Shown here piece after piece: positions 57,701-64,000 of a stretch of 64,000 bases of DNA. Origin of the DNA: Alnus glutinosa (lineage: Eukaryota > Streptophyta > Magnoliopsida > Fagales > Betulaceae); NCBI RefSeq assembly GCF_958979055.1, contig NC_084896.1:1674001-1738000 (forward strand), given 5' to 3'. The notes below the pieces were generated by a model. It ran no database searches. It saw nothing but the letters and a program-made list of their open reading frames with translations, and had not been told where the DNA came from. The stretch's first letter is position 1; the number at the start of each line of letters is the position of its first letter. A program made the translations under genes and the position numbers.

Positions 57701-58605
57701 GCTTGGTGACTGCAAACTTTCCCAATTCCTTGGCCTGCTAATGAAATTACGGTAGGCCATGTAACCTTTTCCATTGCATCTCCAATCCTTCAACAAAAAA
57801 CAATGCAGTCTGCCATTATTTAAACTTTCAAAAATCCAAAAGAAAAGAAAAAAAAATGGCCTAACAGATAAGTCCAAAAAGTGAATCTACAGCTCGAAAT
57901 GAAGTGAAACCTAATCCTAAAGGAAAATTTTCAATGTCCTTGAAACCAAACTTTGCTACGAATCGGAATGCAACAACACAAACAAATTCAAAGTCGAATC
58001 CTTTACCAATAGACCAATCCATGCCCTACACATCCACAAATTTCCAAATTTCAAACATAGATCCAATTAAGAAAACCTAATTACACATATATACAAATAC
58101 AAACACGTATTCACGTATAGGATCAAGAACCGCTGGAATTCTTAGGAAACTTTAGTTAATTAAATCCTAACCATTACTTTCAAATCAAATTGTCCAGAAT
58201 TCATCGCCTCAGCATTTATCACATGTGATATGCAATGAATCAATGAGTTCCCTAAATCCTAACCATTACTTTCAAATTAAATGGTTCAGGTTTTGATGCC
58301 TCAGTATTTCTCACATAGGATATGCAATGAATTAACGATCTCTAAATCTTAACCATTACTTTCAAGTTAAATGGTTCAAATTTTGTTGTGTCGGCATTTA
58401 TCACATGTGATATGCAATGAAAGGGAGAGCATACTCTGCGGCGAAGAGCTTCGGACTCGGCCTTGCGGAAAAGGAGGAGGCGACGAATGCCGATGTATCG
58501 GGGATCGGAATCGGCGGTCACGGGCTGTAGCAAGCAGCTGAACAGCTCTCGATCTACATTGTCCTTCTTCGTCTTCTCCTTCTCCTCGATCCTCTGCTCT
58601 GCCAT
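51153..58605 (-). CDS. WDR13: WD40-repeat protein, WDR13 homologue (12 exons, 475 aa)
   Basis: Exons: 58605-58435, 57787-57678, 56310-56241, 55457-55310, 55215-55078, 54124-53985, 53578-53531, 52826-52716, 52628-52447, 52006-51885, 51427-51351, 51263-51153; 1428 nt in frame. The N-terminal ~160 residues are charged and Ser-rich (RRLLLFRKAESEALRRR; DSSHRASFSSNASDND), then a beta-propeller begins at AYSFVGMHCIFDQCKA. WD signatures: LKGHTKDVTDFDFSSNN...DKTVRVWE, FHPVNNNFLSVGNANKEI, TSMDHDHTGQLIFCGD, CPLLSLEKGEYIVAGSED, KLQGHRFPVIGVAWN...LLASSDFYGIVIVWKR. Spacing and motifs (FHPVNNN, KLQGH, VNKLQG) match animal WDR13. In mammals WDR13 is nuclear and linked to cell-cycle and transcription control; the plant role is not established. 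Introns carry a LINE fragment, a MITE and tandem repeats. The frame is intact. Confidence 0.92.
51686..51723. repeat. (GA)n microsatellite
   Basis: About 19 GA units in WDR13 intron 10. Confidence 0.95.
52057..52412. mobile_element. hAT-like MITE filling WDR13 intron 9
   Basis: Ends GGCCTGGTTTGGTTGATGG and CTATCAACCAAACGTGACC are inverted repeats; inner arms GGGAATGAG and CTCATTCC also pair. It occupies 356 of the 440 bases of the intron (52007-52446). Confidence 0.75.
53365..53390. repeat. C6-G18 homopolymer junction
   Basis: CCCCCC followed by about 18 G's in WDR13 intron 7, next to an A10(TA)n tract. The exact run length is doubtful. Confidence 0.7.
54836..54854 (-). mobile_element. 19-bp LINE-tail micro-insertion with a perfect 18-bp TSD
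   Basis: CTGGGACCATAAATTTTA at 54818-54835 and 54855-54872. The insert TTTTATTTTTTAATAAGCA is the complement of TGCTTATT followed by A's, the LINE terminus. Located in WDR13 intron 5. Confidence 0.75.
57153..57510 (-). mobile_element. ORF1-only LINE family 3' UTR fragment, copy D (WDR13 intron 2)
   Basis: 10-bp TSD GCATAACATT at 57143-57152 and 57511-57520. Reverse-oriented terminus (poly T, GATAAGTAGAGAATTTC, AAAGCGCCCCTAAGTACATA) followed by the same G/T-rich 3' UTR type as copies A-C. 5'-truncated before any coding sequence. Confidence 0.85.
58165..58421. repeat. Three tandem copies of a 91-bp unit at the 5' end of WDR13 intron 1
   Basis: CCATTACTTTCAA recurs at 58171, 58262 and 58353, and CACATGTGATATGCAATGAA at the end of units 1 and 3 (CACATAGGATATGCAATGAA in unit 2). 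The third unit stops about 13 bases before the exon 1 donor. Confidence 0.9.
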
Positions 58606-58708
58606 TCTATGAAGCTTCCTGCGGATCCGTCATCCGTGACTGTTCGCTACACGGAACTTGTTTTGTTTTTGGTATTTCTGCAAGTCCGAGGACGGTCAGC
58701 GCGTGAGG

Positions 58709-58731
58709 TGTAGAGAGAGAGAGAGAGAGAG
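58709..58731. repeat. (GA)n microsatellite upstream of WDR13
   Basis: About 12 GA units, probably in or near the WDR13 5' leader (CT repeat on the coding strand). Confidence 0.9.
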
Positions 58732-60823
58732 AGCAGAGTTGAAGTTGAAAATTTACGAGGAGTTCGTGCTTGTGAAAATGGTACACATAACTTACAAAAA
58801 AAAAATTAATATACTGCTCGGATCTAAACGACGTTTTGTTTTTGTTATTTTTATCTGGGCCGAGAAATGACAGACCGTTGGGTTGCCGCCGGCCCGCCAG
58901 AATCCAATGGCAAAGAACGACAAATAGTTGACGACTGACCGTTTGGATGCTCTCATCAATTTTTTTTTTTTTTTTTTAAGATCAAAACTGTGCATCTCTC
59001 CAAACCTTCTTCCATAGAACTTTACTGTAAGTATATCCGGATATAAATGCTCTATTTTGCTATAGTATGTATTAGAAAAATACTACTAGCTTTTTTTCTT
59101 TTTCTTTTTAATAACTATGTTAATCTAGTTTGAGTATACTGTTAAGGACATTCAAGCAATGTAACGGGGTGTGACAACCATCAAGATTTTTAAATAGTGA
59201 CTGCACGTCAAGTACAAGAAAGAGGCAGGAAAGATGACAGATGTTAGAGAAGTTCATTGAATGTCTGACAAAATCATCTCCGATGCTTAAGTTAGTAAAG
59301 GTAGGGAAAGATAAATTGACAGAGTATAAGAGTGAATGTATGCATGTCTATTGAAGGGTCCTCCAATTTTTATATAAGCTCGTTGTTCACGCCTCTCTTT
59401 GGTAGGGATTGGATTCGATCTCCTACTCAAATATTGTTTAAAGTATGAATGTTTCCCTCATGAATGTTGGGGGAGGTTTCTTGGGAGTGACAAAGCTGTT
59501 ATTTGACATGGCAAGAGGGAGAATTGGATGGTTTTATAACATGGTAGGTCTTGGGCTTGGCCGATGGCCCAACGGGTTTCTTCTCAACTCGTTGGCCCTG
59601 GTGTCCTTGATTTGCAAATGGGCCTTATAGGCTCTTCAACAGTGGGAGATTTTGGTGCATTTGGGCTCGAGAGGCCCTAGGCAAATGGCCTTTATGGGCC
59701 AGTGAGGGCTAGCCGGCTACAATTTCCCAATTATTAGACTACCCCCCCCCCCCCCCCCCACCCCCAAAAAAAAAAAAAAAAATTATATATATATTTGAAT
59801 TTCAGTTTATTAAGTTGATATATATTTTTAGATATATTTGAATGAAAATTTTGCCAATAATAATAATAATAAAAGTATTGCCTGAATTTTCCACATACCA
59901 ACTGTTTATTTATTTTTTTTTCTCCACCTAAATTTAAATGCCAAATTTTATTTATCCACCAGCTAGTCCATCTTCGTGACAACTCGTTCTAAACAACAAA
60001 ATCCTCTTCGCAAACAACGTACTTATTGACATTTAATCTGAATATGCTTTTAAAGCTTCAAATATTCCATCTACTTCTGATAAATTAAAGAACGATTCAT
60101 ATTATATATATATACATGTCATCCCACCGGACCACGAATTACGTGCAGCAATTATCCGAAGGATAAGGATTTGAAGACACTCATCATTTGCTTTAATATA
60201 TTTTTAACACTTTTGGTAGGCATGCAGAATAGTCATTCTTTTTTAAAAATATTTCTTTCTTAATGTAATAACATTTTTGCTTACCAAACATAATCTTAGT
60301 ACACAAAACCTTAAAAAAAAAAAAAAAAAAACCTCAGTCAACAAACAATAATAATTAGATAAGTTCTAATGGGTTACCCCTATTTTCTACCCAAACATTA
60401 AAATCAAGTTTGTTGCCTAATTTTCCTAGGTGCCAACTGTTTTCATTTCCCACCACCTTAGGTCATTTGTCTGCCAACGGATCAGGGTTCTCTGAAATTT
60501 GCCTTGGCCTTTGCCATTAGAGTTTCTGAGTCGATCCGTTCCGGCTCGTTACGTTAATCTTTGCATAGAGGGCAGTTGCTGGGTATAGAATTTTAACTTG
60601 AAATCAGGTTGCATGGCTTTGCTGAGTATATTCAAGTTTTGGATTCCAACTTGAGTTGCCCATAGACAATGTTTGACTTTTGGATTGGTGGTATTATATA
60701 TATTGAATACGGCCTGGATCGGTTAGAACTTAATTAGAACCTCGCCATCTAGCGCAGTCACCATGCGCAAAGATAACCTCAGCTTATGCGTCACTGTCCC
60801 AATGAAAAGCGGGACTTGATGTG

Positions 60824-60838
60824 TATATATATATATAT
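60824..60838 (+). promoter_or_regulatory. Candidate TATA box of the purple acid phosphatase gene
   Basis: A TATATATATATATAT run lies about 52 bases before the ATG, in the right place for a short 5' leader. It could also be a neutral TA microsatellite. I saw no clear phosphate-response (P1BS, GNATATNC) element next to it. Confidence 0.35.
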
Positions 60839-60889
60839 TCAGGATGAAAATGGTGTTGAAACTCAATGCAGCGTGCATAGAATATCAAG

Positions 60890-63800
60890 ATGGGTCTTCT
60901 GGGTCGTTCTTCTTCCTCCTCCTCTTTGGTTGCTATTACCGTTGTTTTAGGTTTAGTTTTGAATGCTGCAGTGCTGTGTTACGGAGGAGAAAGCAGCACT
61001 TATAGGAGGGCCCTTACTGAATCCAACATTGATATGCCTGTTGATAGTGCTACCTTTTACGTTCCTCCCGGAGAAAATACACCCCAGCAGGTGTTTATTT
61101 TCTCCTTCTTGTTTTCTTATATATTGGCAAAATATCAAATATGAGTAACCCTATTTAGTACGTTTCTATACAGCTAAAATGACGTGATTGTAAAAATTAA
61201 ATTTTTTCTTTTAGGCATTGATCAAAGGGATTAAGTTATATGCAGCTGTATAATCGCCTACTAAATAGTATTATGCTCCGTTTGTTTCAACGTAAAATGG
61301 TTTCAGGAAAATCATTTTTCTAGAAAATATTTTTCGCCGAAAGCATTTTTCGGTGTTTGGTGCGTACAGAAAATCACAAATATTTTTCATATTTTCATTT
61401 AATCATATTAATCTATAAAAATTAATTTTTATTCAAAACATATAAATATTAATATAAAATAATATAAAAATCATCGATGACAATATTCGGTCACTGACCG
61501 ACAAGATTCTGACAATTTTTACCTGATTCCGACTAATATAGCCAGAATTCGAGATAAAGGCTGGAATCCAGACAGTTTCGTCGGAATCTGGAATAGCCGG
61601 ATCTGGCCAGAGCCGGCCTCTTTGGCCAAGGCCAACCGGGATCCGGCCTCTCTGGCCAGATTGAATATTGAATATTGAATGTATTCAATCTGGCCAGATT
61701 GAATATTTAATATTGATCGATCAATCCCACCATTTATGTTTCATCTTTTTTATACATCGTTTCATTTAGTTATTGAACACAAATCGCAGAAAATGAATGT
61801 CTTAGAAATTAAAGCTGATAAAAAACAATAAAAATAATTATTTAATTAATATTTTATCATACTACTTTGCTCGATCGTAATATCAAATTTCTTTGTCTTG
61901 ATAATTAAGGTTCATATAACACAAGGAGACCTTGTGGGGACGGCGGTGATTGTTTCATGGATCACTCCCAAGGCTCCAGGTTTTAGCGTGGTGCGTTATT
62001 GGAGCGAGAAGAGCACCAAACAACAGTGGGCTCCGGCCAAGATTGTAACGTATAAATACTACAATTATACTTCTGGTTTCATTCACCACGCCAACATCAG
62101 CAACTTGGAGGTGAAATTCAATTTTATTTATCTAATTATTTTTTACATCTATTTGTTTCATATAAGTATTAAGTAAATAGCCGCGTTTTCAAAAACGTTC
62201 CTAATTTAATTTATTTATTATTACACTTTTTTTTTAAAAAAAAAATGCCATTTCCAAAACTTCACTGACAATCGATCGAAACGCCGGCGTTTACCTATTG
62301 TTATGATTCTTTTCAATATACATTGCTGTTTTTCTTTTTCTTTTTTTTTTGAAAAAATAATGCAATTCCAAAACTAATTATTTCATTTACTAATACAAAT
62401 TCTATTTATTGGGGCAGTTCAATACCAAATACTACTATCAGCTTGGGGATGGAAAATATGCGAGGACGTTCTGGTTTGTAACCCCTCCTGCACCTGGCCC
62501 TGATGTACCCTATACATTCGGTCTCATAGGTAAGTATTTTTTTTTTTTTTTTTTTTTTTAATTTGGGTTAGAAAAAATTTCTTAAATTCAATTTATTAAT
62601 TTGAAATATATTTTTAAAACATGTGATTTTTAAAAGTGTTTTGAGAATCACATGTTCTATTAAAAATGAATATGAACATGCAGATGTCAGTTTAATATAC
62701 TGAGTTAAAGTAATTTTCTCTAATCCAATTTAGGAGAAAACTTTGTTTCGCTTCTTATATGATGAATCCCTAAGGAAAAGTACAATGAAGTTATGTAGTA
62801 CCAATATATACTAATTACTTACAATGTGATAATCTTGCTACATTTATTTAAATTATGGAGGAAAGATTACATTTACCCCTCCCTAGCTAACTACCATTCT
62901 TTTTTCAATGTCTTTCCGATGTTTTCATTTTGGCAATGCCCTCAAATTTATCATTGGGGTTGCAATGTGCCCTTTCCGTCACCTAAAATAATAATAATAA
63001 TAAAAAAACATAATAAGATAAAAATTTCAAATTTTTTTTTAAAAAAATCAAAATGGAGGACATTTTTTTTATTTTTTTTATTTTTTGTCATTTTGGATAG
63101 TGGAAGGGAGACGTTGCAACCTTAATGGCATATTGGAATGACATTGCAACAAAGAAATTGATACTTAGCGAGAGTAAATGAATTTGGAGGATCCCCTATG
63201 CGTACGTACGTAAGTGTTCAAATTGCTTGGATAGCCCCATAAAGAGAAGGGATGCAGGACCCACTTGCCCGAGACAGGCGCTCAGGCAAATGAGCCCCGC
63301 AACCCCTTACTCTTAGGCAACTAAGTGTAGCAAATCCTCACCCGGCCGGAGTAAATATAGTTAACCCAATTGTGAAGTATTTTTAATTAGAGCTGAATGT
63401 TGAACACCATTTGACATTTGCAGGGGATCTTGGTCAGACTTACGATTCAAATAGCACAATCACTCATTACCAAAATGACCCTCTAAACGGGCAAGCGCTG
63501 TTGTTCCTCGGGGACCTCTCTTACGCAGATGACTACCCATTTCATGATAATGTGAGGTGGGATACATGGGGAAGGCTCGTTGAGAGGAGTGCTGCTTATC
63601 AACCTTGGATATGGACGGTGGGGAATCACGAAATTGATTGGGCCCCGCAGTTTGTAAGCATCTAATTATAATAATAATAATAATAATAAGTAAATTTGCC
63701 TATAATCACCATTTAATCTACATTTTAGTCTCAAAATTAAAGTTGTTGGCATGATTTGGTATCTTTTTCAAATTAATATTTTAAAAAGAGTGACCCGGTT

Positions 63801-63952
63801 CTCTCTGTTGCAGGGTGAACCGATACCTTTTGTGCCTTTTAGTCACCGGTTTCATACCCCATATGAAGCAGCAGGCAGTACTTCACCCTTTTGGTACTCA
63901 ATCAAGAGAGGTCCAGCCCACGTCATTGTCATGGCTGCCTATTCAGCATTTG
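60890..63952 (+). CDS. PAP: Purple acid phosphatase, 5' part (exons 1-5; truncated by window end)
   Basis: Exons 60890-61090, 61910-62110, 62418-62529, 63424-63653, 63814-63952; the last ends at a donor (G|GTAAAT), so the gene continues outside the window. Residues 1-32 look like a signal peptide (Ser run, then [18 protein letters not shown]). A fibronectin-like N-domain follows ([44 protein letters not shown]), then the start of the metallophosphatase domain. Visible Fe/Zn ligands: D173 in GDLGQT, D202 and Y205 in GDLSYAD (the Tyr gives the purple charge-transfer band), N239 and H240 in GNHE. The later His motifs (VxxH, GHxH) must lie downstream. Such enzymes are secreted or vacuolar phosphomonoesterases, often induced by phosphate starvation. 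Sequence NYTSGF and NISN are possible N-glycosylation sites. The subgroup (high-molecular-weight plant PAP, PAP2/10/12-like) is inferred. Confidence 0.92.
61274..61735. mobile_element. hAT-type MITE fragment in PAP intron 1
   Basis: Left end CTCCGTTTGTTTCAACGTAA, GGTTTCAGGAAAATCATTTT, typical of a common plant hAT MITE. Further in, repeated GGCCAGATTGAATATT and CCGGATCTGGCC units. The matching right end was not found. Confidence 0.5.
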
Positions 63953-64000
63953 GTAAATATTTACTTTTATTATTTTTAAGAAGAATGAATTTGACTCCGG

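Larger units (their letters stand above)
58606..60889. other. Intergenic region between the divergent WDR13 and PAP genes
   Basis: Contains a GA microsatellite (58709-58731) in the WDR13 leader area, a poly(C)-then-A tract (about 59742-59780), TA-rich stretches and several T/A runs. A 61-codon frame at 59445-59630 resembles no family I know and lies in a GGGCC-rich patch. No further gene recognised. Confidence 0.6.

Noticed and set aside
1..64000. CRISPR arrays, operons, prophage or bacterial defence genes
   Set aside because: The window is eukaryotic; repeats are microsatellites, MITEs, LINEs and short tandem arrays, none with spacer structure.

Overview
The window is plant nuclear DNA: split genes with GT-AG introns, plant LINE/L1 retrotransposons, hAT- and Mutator-like MITEs, a TRIM element, a eukaryotic tRNA gene and plant-type proteins. 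Protein similarity and LINE style suggest a woody core eudicot, possibly Fagales; that placement is inference only.

Layout. (1) 1005-5833, + strand: a BAH-PHD histone reader of the SHL/EBS type, 5 coding exons, 216 aa. (2) 7004-39194, - strand: the cytosolic phenylalanyl-tRNA synthetase beta subunit, 19 coding exons joining to 601 aa. A 1.8-kb CDS is spread over 32 kb because its introns are full of retrotransposons. (3) 39.2-47.0 kb: gene-poor, with a large MITE and three ~0.85-0.95 kb retroposon-like elements that share an unusual 8-5-8 hairpin module. (4) 47003-49054, -: a two-exon gene for a 60-aa membrane protein. (5) 50170-50241, -: tRNA-Glu(CTC). (6) 51153-58605, -: a WDR13-type WD40 protein, 12 exons, 475 aa. 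(7) 60890 to the window end, +: a purple acid phosphatase, first five exons only.

The genes are unrelated housekeeping or regulatory genes and do not form one pathway. The main interest is the mobile DNA. Inside the synthetase gene are at least three copies of a LINE derivative that carries ORF1 and then goes straight to the LINE 3' tail with no ORF2 (comparable in architecture to mammalian HAL1). There is a three-level nest of retrotransposons with readable target-site duplications (TSDs), and a LINE insertion ends 14 bases before the CAG acceptor of coding exon 17, replacing its polypyrimidine tract. Three LINE-tail insertions of only 17-28 bp are bounded by 14-18 bp TSDs.

Exon joins were made by eye from splice consensus, reading phase and recalled family similarity, without transcript support. 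Repeat boundaries rest on visible TSDs or inverted ends where stated and are approximate otherwise.
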